From Polyodon spathula (lineage: Eukaryota; Chordata; Actinopteri; Acipenseriformes; Polyodontidae), in contig NC_054565.1 of assembly GCF_017654505.1 (NCBI RefSeq), forward strand, positions 3,452,890 through 3,516,889: 64,000 nt of DNA, given 5' to 3'. Within the stretch, counting starts at the first letter, position 1, and every line of letters starts with the position of its first letter. The notes below the pieces were generated by a model that was given only the letters and a program-made list of their open reading frames with translations, had not been told where the DNA came from and made no database searches. The position numbers and the translations under genes were made by a program. This document shows positions 11,058 to 28,000 of this stretch, in pieces.

Positions 11058-13481
11058 TACAGTGTCCCATAAAAAAGGTCATACCTCTGTAGTATTTCAC
11101 AGCACAGCAACATGCAGTAAAGCATTTTGTGAAATAACATGTCAACCTTTTAAACCATGATAAAACACAGAAAACAGCCTTTTTTAGGGGCTGTCTGTCT
11201 GCATGACTGCCTGCCTGCCTTCCTTTACTGTATAGCTTTGAATCTCTCAGCCACTAAACCAGAGAGACAGCGAGAGTAAGAAAATGAGAAATGCAAAGCA
11301 TTACCGGTTCATTTCCTGAAGCTGCGGGTCATGCCAGAGCCTCCAGGGTTTTTATGCTGCAGTAATGCTGGCTATTTCTCTTTTTTAAAGTATATATGTA
11401 AAACACACTATGATCCTTCGTCCTCTGCTAATGTAACCGTAGTCTAACAACAATGTACATTAGAAGTGCTGGCGAAGGGGACAGTGCTGTAACTTAACAA
11501 GAAGGGTTGCCGCAGAACACACAGGTAAAGCATTTCAGCATGCCAGGGACCTGTGAAAATAATTGAGAGACACGGAGAAATGCTTGGTGCATACAATGCT
11601 TGTCAACTACAGTAGGTAAGCAGCTGCAGGGCTGAAATGAACTCAGTTTGTTTGATGGTCTTTAAACTAATCTGGAAGTTGTAGGTCCCCCCTCTTTACT
11701 TTCAGCATGCCATAATGGCCTGTCCTAGGCCAATCCCCAAATGTGAGTGACTAAAATCAAGTCAGAGGTGAGCTGATGTCACACTGCCTATGTCACTTGA
11801 TTGTGCACCAGAAACCTGGGGAGATAATTCCTCTCTTTTTCAGAGCTCAAACCAGTTGGTATCATAGCAGCAAAGTCTTAGAACATGAACAAACGAGAAC
11901 GACCTCAAGCGTTTCATTCAGATACATTAAATATGTTTTGACAGTGGCTCATTAGCATATCGTTTAGTGAAGGCATTTGACTTTCATGCCATGAGTCTTT
12001 AACCTTCAGGGACACTCAAATGAAAAAAAATAAAGATGGCTTGACTTGACGCACTGACGAGATGCTGTTGTCTGCAAACAAATACATGTTAGGTATATTT
12101 GTTTCTTTTTTGTTAAACCTTCAGTATTTTGCAACCGGGCAAAACTATTACAGCACTATAAATGCAATGCACTGAAAAGGACTATAAAGAAATGTATTAC
12201 GATAAATACAATACACAAAATACACAGTGAAAAAAGAGCTCAATAATATTGAATATTTTCTCAAGCACGAATCTAATTCAGCTGTGCCACAGGGAAAGCT
12301 TAAAGAAGCTTAGTTATCCTATAATCATACAGACTAAAATTAGTTTTTTGAGATTAAGCCTTATGAGTGATTTTTATGCAGTCCACTACAGTGGTGTGAC
12401 CAGGCACTAAAGTGTAGTTTGAAAGCGTGTGAACTCAACTGGGACCCTACTAGCTCCAAGATCACTTCATTACATTTCTGTTTCTGCATTTCAACCTGCC
12501 AATGAAAAATGCCCTGTACAGTAAATATAGTTAAAGTGCTATAATGGGAAATTTTGTTGCATTACTTATTAATTATATTGATTATATTTCAGATACACAG
12601 CTGCGATGGATACAATGTACTTATATGCTTAATATTCTAGATACATTATGTTTCCAATGCTTTAATTCAAAGAGTTTATTTAAAGAGATTTGTTTTACTG
12701 TTTTAATGGATGCAAATTTAGCCCATCATTTTTTTATACTTGAAAGAGGCTACAGGCTTCAGATTTGAGGCTGCATTATAAGCTTAATGAAAGGAATCTA
12801 ATCTTGTTACCTACACAGTGAATTCAAGCCACATTCAAACCTGGCTCAAACTGCAATGCCATGGGAGTTTTATCTTCATCTCTGATTTTCTTTCCCTGAT
12901 GCAATAAGCTGGGATGCAAGTGAGATTTCACACACAAGTAGCTGCACCAATCTGCAATTTGATAATAAATCTCACAGAGCAGCCAGGCTAAGCTTTCATT
13001 TAGTTCCCTGGAAGCTACTGGAAGAGAGTAAACCCGTAGCTTTGGGCTGCAATAGATTTTCAGGAGTCCTGCAAGAAGATGGACTTATTATCAAGGCTAA
13101 GAATGTCTGATCTTTTAAAAAGAAAGCTCAATAAGCCCTACCACTGGTTTAAAGTTTAAGGGTTAGATTTGCTGATGCTTGAGTGTAAGCTTTTCCCACA
13201 CATTTCACATTGAATACAGATCTATTAAAGTGTTACCCAGGGAATTTGTTTACATACATATATATGATTACTTGAATATTCTTTATTCACCATCATGTTT
13301 CATACATGACCTTGGGAATACATGTCTTAAATCTTGCCCGTTTTGCATTTCCCATTAGATAAATATGCCTCAGATGTTCAGTTTTTCATTTTTACTTTTA
13401 CAAAGCTGTTAGTTAGATGAGGTCGGTAGTGAAATGAAAATGGAGAGCACTCCCAAAATGAGAGGGGAACTATCCAGCTGA
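11055..13481. other. Unique DNA, no gene seen
   Basis: No supported gene or mobile element. A short CTGT/CTGC-rich patch lies near 11190-11226. The 74-codon open frame at 12544-12768 resembles nothing known. Confidence 0.5.
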
Positions 13482-13676
13482 AAGAACATAGAAAACTTTA
13501 TGAATGAGAGGAGCCCATCAGCCAATCAATGCTGGGCCGCTTTCTACTAACGGATTGACTCCAAAACTCTGGTCTTAAAGGATCCCAAATGATTCAGCAT
13601 CAACATAGCTTGGAAACTATTAGCTAGGGTCTATCTTTCAAGATTTTAAAAAACATCAATCAAGCCTCCCTAATTT
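13482..13676 (-). pseudogene. LINE 3' tail remnant with internal loss
   Basis: The minus strand contains 'tttttaaaatcttgaaaga' near the 5' side, then 'AMLMLNHLGSFKT' in one frame, and then 'ggctgatgggctcctctcat' and 'ttctatgttct' at the 3' end. These match, in order, the end of a CR1/L2-like ORF2 and its short 3' untranslated region as seen in fish LINEs. The better preserved tail at 24740-25050 shares the 'SMGSFKTQLD' and 'gatgggctcaatggcct' equivalents. The segment between the first block and 'AMLMLN' is shorter than in the other copy, so an internal deletion is likely. Confidence 0.7.
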
Positions 13677-17392
<3,716 letters not shown>

Positions 17393-18363
17393 GAGTACCG
17401 AAGCAGTTTGTTTTTCAGCAGACAATAGAAATCCTTTGCGGTGAGCCTAGAGCAATGAAGTGAATGGAATACACTGGCGGGGCCTGTGGCTCCACAGGAA
17501 GAACATTACATGCATTACATAAAATCCCAGGAAACATTTGCATCCCTTAAAATAAAGTTAAATGTGTGATGTGCTCCAGGCATTTGATGTCCAGTAACAA
17601 ACATACGATGACCCACATTTGTTCTCTGAGTACCTTAAAAACACAATGCTTGTTTAATTTAAAAGCATAACCTGCGGGCATGTGATTGCAGTGAAGGCAG
17701 ATAGCCTGCAGACCTTCCATTTAGACATGGAACACAAGGAATTAAATAATTAAATACACAAAGTTGTCATAATATAACACTGGTAGAATTACTGTAAATG
17801 ACATTACTGTTTTTGTCTGGAATTTCAAAGAGTTTGGCTGCTATTTTTATCGTCCCTTTGGAAATGAATTTGTCAAAGTAAATATAATAATACCCACTAG
17901 GCATCGTTTCCTTCAAGGGTAATTCCATCCAGTAAAGGGCCAAGTTGAAAGCCGATTACCAGAATGTCCAAACAAGAACAGAAAAGTGTACATTTTGGGT
18001 GGGTTTCAGTTTCACATAAATAAATACTACAGGGTCAGATAAACAGACTTTGTTTTGTTTTGTCTGGCCTATAGGAATTAAGAGGGGCTAGGGCACCTTG
18101 ACAAATGGAAATAAAAAACAAAAACAAACCAGCCTCCACAGATTTCAACACCATTTTGACCAGCAGAAAGTGGTCTGCACTGGTCAGGTCGACTCCCTAC
18201 CTCAGACTGACCTGAGCCTTCCCTCTGTCTCCTTTCTATAGGAACCCCGGATCCTCAATGTGCTAGTTGAGGAGTTGTGTTCCAGAGATAAACCCTTTCC
18301 TATCTCACTCGATGACTCAGAGCAGCCTGCTCTGTCACAGAAACCTACTTAAATAAAACCAGC

Positions 18364-18531
18364 CGTGTCCAAAGCTGGCTCTCCTACACCTGGTCTTTGC
18401 ATCAACCATGTCCTGAACTGTTTAACTGAACTAATTAAACCTCCATCCAGACCCTGAAGCAGTTTGTGATATCATTTCACCTGTTAAACCTGGAGTGGAA
18501 TGGCCATCCAGGACCGTGATTGGACCAAACT
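18364..18531 (-). repeat. Fam-2 dispersed repeat, copy 2 (inverted)
   Basis: The reverse complement aligns over its whole length with 6942-7093, including 'ccattccactccaggttta' and 'caggtgaaatgatatcac'. It extends further at its 3' side, ending with a 'ccagctttggacacggct' block. No coding content. Confidence 0.8.
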
Positions 18532-19209
18532 GAAAACACAAATTAGACGAGTAAAAAAGATTTGCTCATTTTCTACAAAAAAAATATTTTTACTGTCTAT
18601 AGACATTTTTTTTTATTCTAAACCAATGTTGTAATTTAAATGATATGATACTGCAAGTTCGCTAACACTTCAGTTAATGATGTATCACATTTGTATACAT
18701 TAGTTCTATCAATGTACACGAGTATTTTAATCATTCCACAGCCTTCAGATAAATTATTAATAAATGCAGAGAACTGGTCTTAATATTTATCCCTGTGGGC
18801 CAGCACAAACGAGCGATGATAAAAATGAATTAAGACCTTGAAATAACACTATTTGACTCTTTTGATTACTGTGTCTGCTGTTCGGAAATTAGTCACAGGA
18901 AAGTCTTGCTGAGTTCATACTAAATATGGCCGGTAGATATATAAATAATAAGGGTTGTTTGCTAATAAACCCCAGTCTCCCCTATACATTTAAGAGGGGC
19001 TGGTGAATAGCGAAGGCAATCAAATGACATGAAGGTTTGGCACGACAGTCTGGCTATTGCACAAAGCACAATGGTACTGAGAATGTAAGAAATAAAAAAT
19101 CATACAAAATGTACCTGGTTTAAACCCCAGGTTCCTACTAAATGGTCCCTTAAAAACTCCCAAACGATTAATCTGCCATCCTACACCACATGCAACTCAA
19201 CAAACATAT

Positions 19210-19260
19210 TCTAAACCTAACCCCAAACCTAACCCCTAACGCTAAACCTCACCCAAACCC
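19210..19260 (-). repeat. Degenerate telomere-like CTAACCC patch
   Basis: About 50 bp of imperfect CCTAAC/CCCTAAC units such as 'ctaaacctaaccccaaacct'. It is the opposite strand sense to the larger array at 23295-23590. Too short and degenerate to be a functional telomere. Confidence 0.6.
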
Positions 19261-19319
19261 TTTCCTGATACAACTGTGCACTTACACATATTGTGCAAAA
19301 AGATTTACATGGTAAGTAA

Positions 19320-19400
19320 CTATGCATAATAACATTGTAATTACATGTAGGTACACGTACATTTACTAAGTAACTACTATGTAAATACACAGTAACAACC
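19320..19400 (+). repeat. Fam-1 repeat, copy 2 (partial)
   Basis: It contains 'tatgcataataacattgtaa', 'tttactaagtaactacta' and 'tgtaaatacacag', aligning with 6379-6808 minus the SINE and with 31459-31560. The terminal 'cttaatgtaaagtgttac' block is absent, so this copy is truncated on the right. Confidence 0.65.
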
Positions 19401-21158
19401 AACATTCTTTACTGCCAATTTCAGCCTTCCAGCCAATGAAATGTTCTTTGTTGGGTATGTTACTATAAAGCTGATAGCTGTGCCATGAATATTTAGTTCT
19501 TTAATGTGACAGTGTTGCCGTGGAGTGCATTCATTTCCATGGGACCTGTCACTCCATTCTGTACTTGCTGTCCTAGATTAATAGTGCAATAAGGAGATAG
19601 GACACCAGTTGTTCTTTAATGCAATTAAAACCATCAGTAGACAGTACATTTCATCCTGAGTGATCAAATTCTTGCAAATAAGAAGCGTAAATGGCAGGCA
19701 TACAACTGGAGTGTCATGAGTGAAAGGACCCAAGAGCTCCTAAGTGAGAATCTGCCTTTGAGTATTCCATTCAAAGATGGTTAGAAATTTCAAACATGTT
19801 TTATGTTCAGTTTCATAAAGAACATGTTTTCTATTTTCTGGCAGTTAAAAAGGAAAGTTGCTTCAAATGTCATTGTAATTAATTACTTACATTTCCTTTA
19901 CTGGCTCTCTGGTATCTTTCTGAATTGCTCTGTAGTTCTAATATTGATTTAGCATCATTTTTTTCTGTATCAGCCTTTACCTGGCTCTGAGCTGCATTTG
20001 AGCTTACCAGGAAATCCATTTCCAACACCATTCAGTACAAGTTTCTTTGCATAAATGCAAAACTTTACATGTGACATTCAGATGTACATACATACAGACA
20101 GATGCCCCACATATACTCAGATTAGAATACTTCTGATACATAGTGTTAGTTGGTTTGCATGGTACTCACTGGGGTACAGCAGTAAAAATGACAACACTCC
20201 AAGTGAAAGAAAGATGGTACTTTAGTTGATATTCTATTATAGAAATGATTGAAGTGCAGCTTTTCTGGTTCTGAATAAACACAGTTTCATTCTGCTTCAT
20301 TGAATACCTGCAGACAAAAACACGTCAGAGAATTACTTTGAAAATCGGAACACTCGTGCTACCTTAGTTAATATCAAGTTTCACCATAACTGGATAACTG
20401 CTTTTCAACATGCCTGTAAGTGGAAAAATGTGAAGTGTTTAAACTGTTATAATGCCATTCATGGTTTGAGCACAACCTTGCATACCCTCTGGCAATATGC
20501 CTTCTGGGGTTTCCCTGGTAAAGTCTTTCTTTGGGCTCCCAGTCTTTGCTTGTGGCTTATGTCACAAACTGTTAAACTATTATATTTCCGCCAGCGTCTT
20601 GGTTCCCTGCCTGCAGGGGTTCAGACTCGTGACTCATTTTCTCTTTATTTGTGAACTGCAGATCATGTAATGCCTGCTCCAAAGTCCAGCATTCCTTATC
20701 CCTCATGTGTGCAGCTAATATTCTTTCATATATTTAGTATTTCGAAGTTCCCATGTATTACAATGTATAAATATTTCTCAGTATTTCTCTCCGCAAAATG
20801 GCTCCAGATGTATATATTATAGTAAATTATTAGAGCTACTTGATTTACAGTTCACAGACCATTTTTGTTATGCAAATGATTTATTAGGGATCAATTAAAA
20901 ACAAATGCATTTATTTAAACATGCAACCACACAATAATAACATTCAGGTAATCAGTCAAAACGACTTTTATAATATTAAATATAAGCGATGAGCTCAATC
21001 ACTTAGCAATGAATACTTTTTGTTACATGAAATTACAATGGGAACTCTATTGATCTCCCATAAGCAAAACAAATAAGAAACAAACATCAGGCAGTGGTTC
21101 TTGAAAGCCAATGCTTCATGCGATAACACAGTAATTACCTAGTGTGGCAGAGCAGAGG

Positions 21159-21168
<10 letters not shown>
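19401..21168. other. Unique DNA, no gene seen
   Basis: No supported gene or RNA. A block near 19978 ('tttacctggctctgagct') weakly recalls the Fam-7 sequences near 44305 and 59400 but is too short to call. Confidence 0.45.
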
Positions 21169-21209
<41 letters not shown>

Positions 21210-21214
21210 TGTGT
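21169..21214. repeat. (GT)n microsatellite
   Basis: About 46 bp of GT repeats with one A interruption near the right end. A short 'gttagggttaggg' sits about 40 bp downstream. Confidence 0.95.
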
Positions 21215-21537
21215 TTAATTGTTTTATGAATTGGAAAGTATGGAATGTGACCAGGTAGTTAGGGTTAGGGTGTGGTCAGGGCTAATTGACAATTGTTCAA
21301 TCACCATTAAACACTTACACACACACGCACGCACATTTGTGGGAACTTCTCATTGACTCACACTATATTTTTTATTTACTATTTCTAACTCCAGTCAGAC
21401 AAAACTCCACACAGGGTGAAAGTCGACAACAAACTAAATACTTTGACACTTTTTTTTGCTTTGAAGGCATATTTAGGAGTTACTATCTCTGTGGAGACAT
21501 TTTCTCAAATTAGTCCGCACATTGATATTAATAATTG

Positions 21538-21604
21538 CCCCCCCCCCCCCCCCACACACACACATTCACACACGCACACACAAGCACACACACACACACA
21601 CACG
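21538..21604. repeat. Poly(C) tract followed by (CA)n
   Basis: A run of 16 C joins a CA tract interrupted by ATTC, CGCA and AAGC units. The open frames across it are artefacts of the repeat. Confidence 0.95.
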
Positions 21605-22582
21605 TACATGAAGCAGAGTCTCTGCTCGGCCACACTAGTAAGAGCAACCATTGGTGCGCATGCTCTGCAGTCTAACCCAGCAGTAATAGTACCTACAGGG
21701 GTAGCTCTTTGATGGACCAATTCCGCTTGGCTAATCAGCAAGCAAAACGTCAACGTTGAGATGTGCTGATTAATTTATACAAGCCTGGGTGAAGCTTCTG
21801 AATATTCAAAACTGCTTCAACTATTACAAGATATAGTGCATGTAAAGAAAGTTCAAATGCACAGACGTCTCTCAAAGTGTAAGACTGTCTTCCTTTTGGC
21901 ATTTTGATAAGAGAACCGTGAAAATTCAGCTGAGTGGTTCTATCATCGAAATGAAAATGAGAAGTTGTTCTTCCACCAGAAGAGACAAGGCCAGGAATAA
22001 TGTATTAGTTATCCTTTCTCAGCTTTTAAAAAGTACCAGATCACATAAACTATCATAAATGGATGCAATTATTTAATGCTAACCTAGCTGAAATGCTCAA
22101 AGCCTGTATCACAGCAATGTGCTTTGTTATGCTTTAAAAGAGCCTATAAGGATAACAGCAGCAGCATTTCAATGAAGTCCTAGGGAGTGTCAACACTTTT
22201 TAAACATTTTGCAACACCTTTCTTGGCCCCTTAAAAAGGAGATCTCACATGTTGAATACGCTCATTTAAACATATGTTTGTGTATCTCATACAGTTTAAT
22301 CACACAGCTTTCTGTGCATGAGACCAAATATTTGTGTTTTTTGTAATTGGCTGATTTATTAATAATAGTTGGTTTACCTGTAGATTATGGGTCACATATA
22401 CCCACATAGTACCACCTGCTACTGCTCCTAGGTGGTACCTGCATGTGGAATAAGTGGAGAAGTGCACCTATTTGATTTCAAACCCACGCCATGTTGCTAT
22501 GCCAAGCCCAACAGGTGTTACTTTTTTCCTATGGCTTGTCAAATAACGTAATATATCTCCGAAAATGTATTCTCATACACAT
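21605..22582. other. Unique DNA, no gene seen
   Basis: About 1 kb without supported genes, RNA genes or clear repeats. Confidence 0.5.
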
Positions 22583-22610
22583 TGTGTGTGTGTGTGTGCG
22601 TGTGTGTGTA
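22583..22610. repeat. Short (TG)n microsatellite
   Basis: About 28 bp of TG repeats with a CG interruption. Confidence 0.9.
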
Positions 22611-23294
22611 TTGCAAACATCATTAAGGGGACAGTAAAAACTTTTATAATCTGTACTGTGCACAAGATATATTAACCCATCTTTGGAGAGACCATTTAAG
22701 TTGGTTAGAGGCTATTTTCTACATTTCACCCTTTTCTCAGCTGTAACACAGAGGTGCTTTTCCTTAATAATGCAGTATCCTGTGAAACTGTTTGATCCAT
22801 GCCTGTATTTGCAATTGATATTTGCACATGAAACACATTTTTCTGCCACGTGTCCTGAACATTTTCTTAATGTCGGGATGAAAGGACATTTACTCGAGGC
22901 TCTCCAATTTAGAATCTACCTGCATGTCTCTGCCATTTGTTGCCCATCAGCTGACATCAGCCAAGAGGGGAAACGCTGCAGCTTTTTTAATCTCCTCAAG
23001 GACCTTTGCAACCTTGCTAAGAAGCTGATTTCCACACTCCTTTTGAAGGACTGAAGTATAATAGAGCTCACAGAGGCTTAGATTCTTATCTGAAAGTATA
23101 ATAACCAAAGCATTTGCAACCTTTCTAAATTATCGACTGACGGGATTGGTTAAAGAAAGGAAGAATATTGTGACAAAATGAGAAGTGGTGGTGGTGTGCC
23201 AAAGCCTGTTCAATGGGAAACACTGGCTGTCTGCCCCAGGGGCAGTGTGCCAACGAGGGAGCGGGAGGGACTCCTTGGAGTGTGGTGGGGGCGT
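22611..23294. other. Unique DNA with an unassigned open frame
   Basis: A 123-codon frame, 22683-23054 on +, is open without stops. Its translation resembles no family I know and has no visible splice or promoter context. The relatively GC-balanced stretch 22850-23060 could equally be conserved non-coding DNA. No call is made. Confidence 0.35.
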
Positions 23295-23590
23295 GGGCTA
23301 GGGTTAGGGTTAGGGGTAGGGTTAGGTTTAGGATTAGGGCTAGGGTTAATGTTATGGTTATGGTTAGGGGTAGGATTAAGTCTAGGGTTAATGTTATGGT
23401 TAGGGTTAGGGTTAGGGTTAGGATTAGGGCTAGGGTTAATGTTATGGTTAGGGTTAGGGTTAGGGTTAGGGCTAGGGTTAATGTTATGGTTAGGGTTAGG
23501 TTTAGGATTAGGGCTAGGGTTAATGTTATGGTAGGGTTAGGGTTAGGGTTAAAGTTAGTGTTAGAGTTAGGGCTAGGGTTAGGGTTAGTG
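23295..23590 (+). repeat. Telomere-like TTAGGG-variant array with 42-bp super-period
   Basis: Nearly 300 bp of TTAGGG hexamers and variants (GGGCTA, GGATTA, GGTTTA). The marker 'ttaatgttatgg' starts at 23346, 23388, 23436, 23478 and 23520, giving spacings of 42, 48, 42 and 42 bp, all multiples of six. The array is therefore organised in blocks of seven or eight hexamers that duplicated as units. Long Leu/Gly/Val and Asn/Pro/Thr-rich open frames across it are artefacts. It is an interstitial minisatellite of telomere-like wording, not a chromosome end, since unique DNA continues on both sides. Confidence 0.92.
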
Positions 23591-24739
23591 AGGACAGAGA
23601 GGACATTGCACTGGTCTTCACACTCCCATGGACTGGGAGGAAAATTGACTGGGAACAATAGGAGTCTTCCAAGGCTGAGCCTTTCCTGGTCTCGTCTGCT
23701 TCTAACAGTAGGTTTGGCTGGTGAAATAGGGGTGAGGTGTATCTCTCCCATGTATATGCGTTACAATCATGCTGTTAAAGCATTTGACCAACCCTTTAGG
23801 CTAAAAACATAATTTCAAATGTTCAGGCTTTTGAACAAATGACTACTTCTGAAGCAGTCGTTTTGATCAAATCAAAATTTGACAAGATTCCCTTTACAAG
23901 AATACTGTATTAGACCATTAAACTAGGAGTTGATACAGGAGAGCACCTTCCCCACGTTTTAACATTGCCGCCCAATGGACAAAAAATGATTTTCAGCTTG
24001 TCTTTCAGACAGTTCATTGAAGCCATTGTTTACACATTGGAACCAAAGAGAGAACAGGTGGCTGGGATAATTTTGTTTTGAGAACAATCAGACATAATTA
24101 AATACTCTCGTTATTTACACAAACTTGAGCCAAAACTGAAACAGCTGACAAAAGGGTTTGTATGAATAACCCAAGGACTGTGTATTGGCAGAGTAACTCA
24201 TTTTTTTATTTTTAAAAATGAACATAAAAAAACCCAGCAGCAATTTTTGATAGCAGCTGTTATTGATTTTTTTTCCTTTTCAATTTTCGAAATCCATTAC
24301 CCACATTGTTTAAGTTTAGGGTTTCTTTACCTAGCTGGAAATTATTGGAGGAAGAGGCCTTTGTTTCTACAATGTTGTGCTCTTACCGTGTGGCAAGAGA
24401 GATAATTGAGTGTACTAACCTGTCTCTTGAATAATGCTGCAAAAGAAGATTTTTTTTTTAATTATGGTCAATCACTTCAACAAAAAAGATTAATTAATTT
24501 TTCATTGTGCTGCAGTCCTGTCAATATCTTCTGCACAGTCTAATGTATGACACAAATACTGATGTATTAAAGGCTAAAAAAGATCAAAAAATAAAAATCA
24601 CTGAAATGGGAACACTGTAATATAAGTTTTAATGTTTGGGTTAGTTCACATTTAAACCCATTTTGGTCCATAAAGATCCAGATAGAGTTTTTCAGACCAA
24701 ATACCATAAGAAGGAAACTCCAAAAGACCATTACATAAG

Positions 24740-25050
24740 GTGGACTTGTCTGAAGTCTTTAAAATCTTAAAATAAGTTGACAAAGTTAACCCTGATCAAT
24801 ACTTTAATCGCAGCACAGAAACCAGAACAAGAGATCAAAGTTTAGACAGACAGAAAGAAGGAGACACTTCTTTACACAGAGAGTGGTGAGGGTATGGAAT
24901 CGGTTACCTAGCCATGCCATTGATGTTCAATCAATGGGTTCTTTTAAGACCCAACTTGACAACGTTTTTAGATAAATCAGCTCCTGGGAACTGGACAAGC
25001 ACGGATGGGCTCAATGGCCTTCCCAAGATCCTAAATGTTCTGATGTTATC
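24740..25050 (+). pseudogene. LINE (CR1/L2-like) 3' end with frameshift
   Basis: Frame 2 from 24740 reads 'VDLSEVFKILK' then a stop, then 'VDKVNPDQYFNRSTETRTR'. A frameshift near 24836 moves to frame 1, which reads 'KFRQTERRRHFFTQRVVRVW' and 'NRLPSHAIDVQSMGSFKTQL', ending at TAA 24973-24975. This is the C-terminal end of a LINE ORF2. It is followed by a 3' untranslated stretch containing 'gatgggctcaatggcctt' and ending near 'ctaaatgttctgatgtta'. One internal stop and one frameshift make it a dead, 5'-truncated copy. It is related to the minus-strand tail at 13482-13676. Confidence 0.86.
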
Positions 25051-28000
25051 CTGACATTACACTGAATCCCATAGCAGTACTATTGGCAGAGACTAGCTTT
25101 ACCAGCATTGGCAATGCAGCAGATTTTATAAAATGGTCACACACTATCACTGGTGGGGAAAAATAGTACTCCACTCCACATGTACATTATTCATATCATA
25201 TTGTACTATAGGAATCATATCATATTGTATATACATGTTAATCTAATACACAGTAACAACTTATATAATTGATCATGTTTGCTTTAATTAACAAATGATC
25301 TAAACAAATTTAAACAAAAAAAATTGATTGCTGTGTAAAAAATCCACCAGAAGCCTGAGATGGAGTTTCTATTATAAACCAAAAATATATTTTATATTAT
25401 TTCAAATATCATTCACGGCAGCTCCTGGCATTATGAAGCCCTTGCTCATCTGTGAAGCACTGGCATCAGTTTTGCTAGACTGACTTGCCAGCTGAGCTTC
25501 TTTATGCCCAGAGCATGGTGTGTGTGTGTGTGATTAAGACTAGAGTACCATGCTGTGTATCCTACATTAACTTTCTTTCTTATGTTTTTTTGTTTGCTTA
25601 GGAGGTTATGCTCTTAAATGTTGCTTTATTTTAACCTATTAGGTTTCATTATCCTCATCTGAGGACAGGCTACTTTGCAGTTTTTGGAGCATTTTTAACT
25701 GGCATCTACCTGCTATTTAAAATTAAAATTTATCTTTTACTACATTGTTATGATAGCTTACTCTAATTTTCTTAATCGTAAATCACAGTAAAAGTCTAAA
25801 TGTAACATGTAAATGTAATATTCAGGTGATTTTATAATGCCTCAATATAAAATAAGAGACTGAAGCCTAGTGTAATAGTGTCTGTGGCAGCCTGAAAAGT
25901 CACATCATTCAGGATGAGTTGATCTACTAAGCTGTTCAGGGCTGAACTTGGATAATGGCTCAGTTCAGTCTGTGAGTAGGTATCTCCAATTGTGGCAACA
26001 AAGCTTATTTAGTGACTTATCCTAAGATCACATAACAAGATATAGAAGTGGTGCTCAATAATCAAATATGTTGGTCCCTTTACTCAGGTAGTGCTTGCAT
26101 TCCCCATGGGTCCCGCAGACAAGAAGCAGCAGTGTCGTTAACTGACTTGTCACTTTCTATGAAGAATGACATCCTTCAGTTGATACCGCGTTCAGCACCT
26201 GGACAGCTCCGCATTAATTTCAGCACTCAGTTCCTCACGCTCTAACTCTGACAACTATTCCTGCATCCTCCCGGTTCACCAGCCCTGCTTGAATGAACAG
26301 AAAGCTTTTATACTAAGTTTAAGGGCTGGCCAGAACATTTACACCCTGCACTCTTGTGAGTTAGTTACATTAGTTACTAGTGGCTCTACCTTATGACAGC
26401 TCCCGAGCTCCTGTTTTTTGTATCCAAGCAACTCAGGACTGTACATTCGTAAGCAGTAAATGTCACCCCTTGCACACACGCACACAAACACCAGCACAAC
26501 AATAAAAGAAGGCAATCTACTATAGGCAATTCTATAAAAGAAGGTAGGCTGCTGACCTTTTAACAGGATGCCCTATCCTCATTTTTCTGTCTACAACGCT
26601 TCCGCACGCACCTTGTAATTATCAGGAACCTGAAGATAGTAATAAATGTTTGACATTTTCTTGAGCATGGATTAGCCTGTAGGGAATCTAGAGCTGAAAG
26701 TCCAGCGCAGGTTACAGGCACACATATCAGATGCAGAGTTTCTAGCTCTGTATTGTCCTTGGTGAATGGTTTTAATTTGTTTTTATGTTCCTGTAGGTGT
26801 TTTTTTTTGTGTGTGTGTGAAATGGTTAGAATATGCGTATTGCTTTTAATATTATTATACAATACTGGAACACTATAAACTGCAAAATGTAATTCTTGCC
26901 ATCATTTTTTTGCGTTTATGCTCACCTGTTCTTTAACATGATTTCACAAGTCTCTGGCTTCCCATGGTTTATCGCAGTACATTTGTATAAGGGTATTATC
27001 ATTCAGCAGTTTAGTCACTTTTCAAAGCCTTGAAGGTTTCACGTCAGTAATAGAAAAGGACAATGTTCTACTTCACTAATAATACAATGGTACAATAAGA
27101 TAATTTGAATATGAATGCATTGCAAACTCCAGTAAACACTTTGAAAACAAGCCCTGATAACATGTATCAATACTGGGAGGTGATTGGAGAGGATCGTACT
27201 TGTTTTTAAATAAAAACCAAGCCTACATGACTGGTTATAGTAATGAATCAAGGACTGTCTGAGACACCGCATGAATTGCACAAGATTACACAGTAAGCCA
27301 GTGGCTAAGTTGCAACCAGAATAATGAACACCTGATTTCTAGTTCTCTAACACATTAAAGAGCACACTGACTCCTGATGAAGGAAACCGTTACTATAGCA
27401 ACCCTATGTATCTCGTTTAGAGATTGAGTTCTTTGTTATGAATGTCCTGGCTCCAGAAACGATGAAGTCCTCTCTATGAAAAAAAAACAACCTTCTGCAG
27501 TGTTTCCTGGTTTGTTGTAGTAGATTACCATTGCGATTTAATTATGAATTAGCCCTCTCATGCTACAGTTTAAGCCTTTGCAAAGTGGGTTGGGGATTCA
27601 TGAATAAAGTTAGAAAAATTGGATTTAGGCTGAAATGAGATTTTAAAATGATAAAGCCTGATCCATCTGGCAGGGTTTCTGCCACTCTCACGGACAGTGG
27701 TAGCAGCTATTACCTCATGAAGAGTGCTGGTTGTAAAACAGCATCCTGTGCATTCAAGATGAATGTTAATGTAAAGAATTAGGAGGCAGCTGAACTTGAC
27801 ATGAACTCCTTTTGCAAAATACAAGCAATCAAAATTGAAGTCAAATGTATGGTCCTTGCTGGTGAAATGAGTGCCACACCATCGCAGCTCTGCAGAACTT
27901 CCACAGCACCTTGAAGGATTACATGAAGCCACAATGATTAGAGGGAGCTCCACATACACAAGTTTATTCAGAACAGGATTTTTTAAAATGTTGTTACGTT

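Noticed and set aside
22683..23054. 123-codon open frame on +
   Set aside because: No recognisable domain or gene context; this length can occur by chance in 64 kb.
23125..23812. Long repetitive open frames on both strands
   Set aside because: They are translations of the telomere-like hexamer array, which has no stops in several frames because the units are six bases long.
25185..25265. Possible additional Fam-1 copy around 'aatacacagtaacaac'
   Set aside because: Only a short terminal block matches; the rest does not align.
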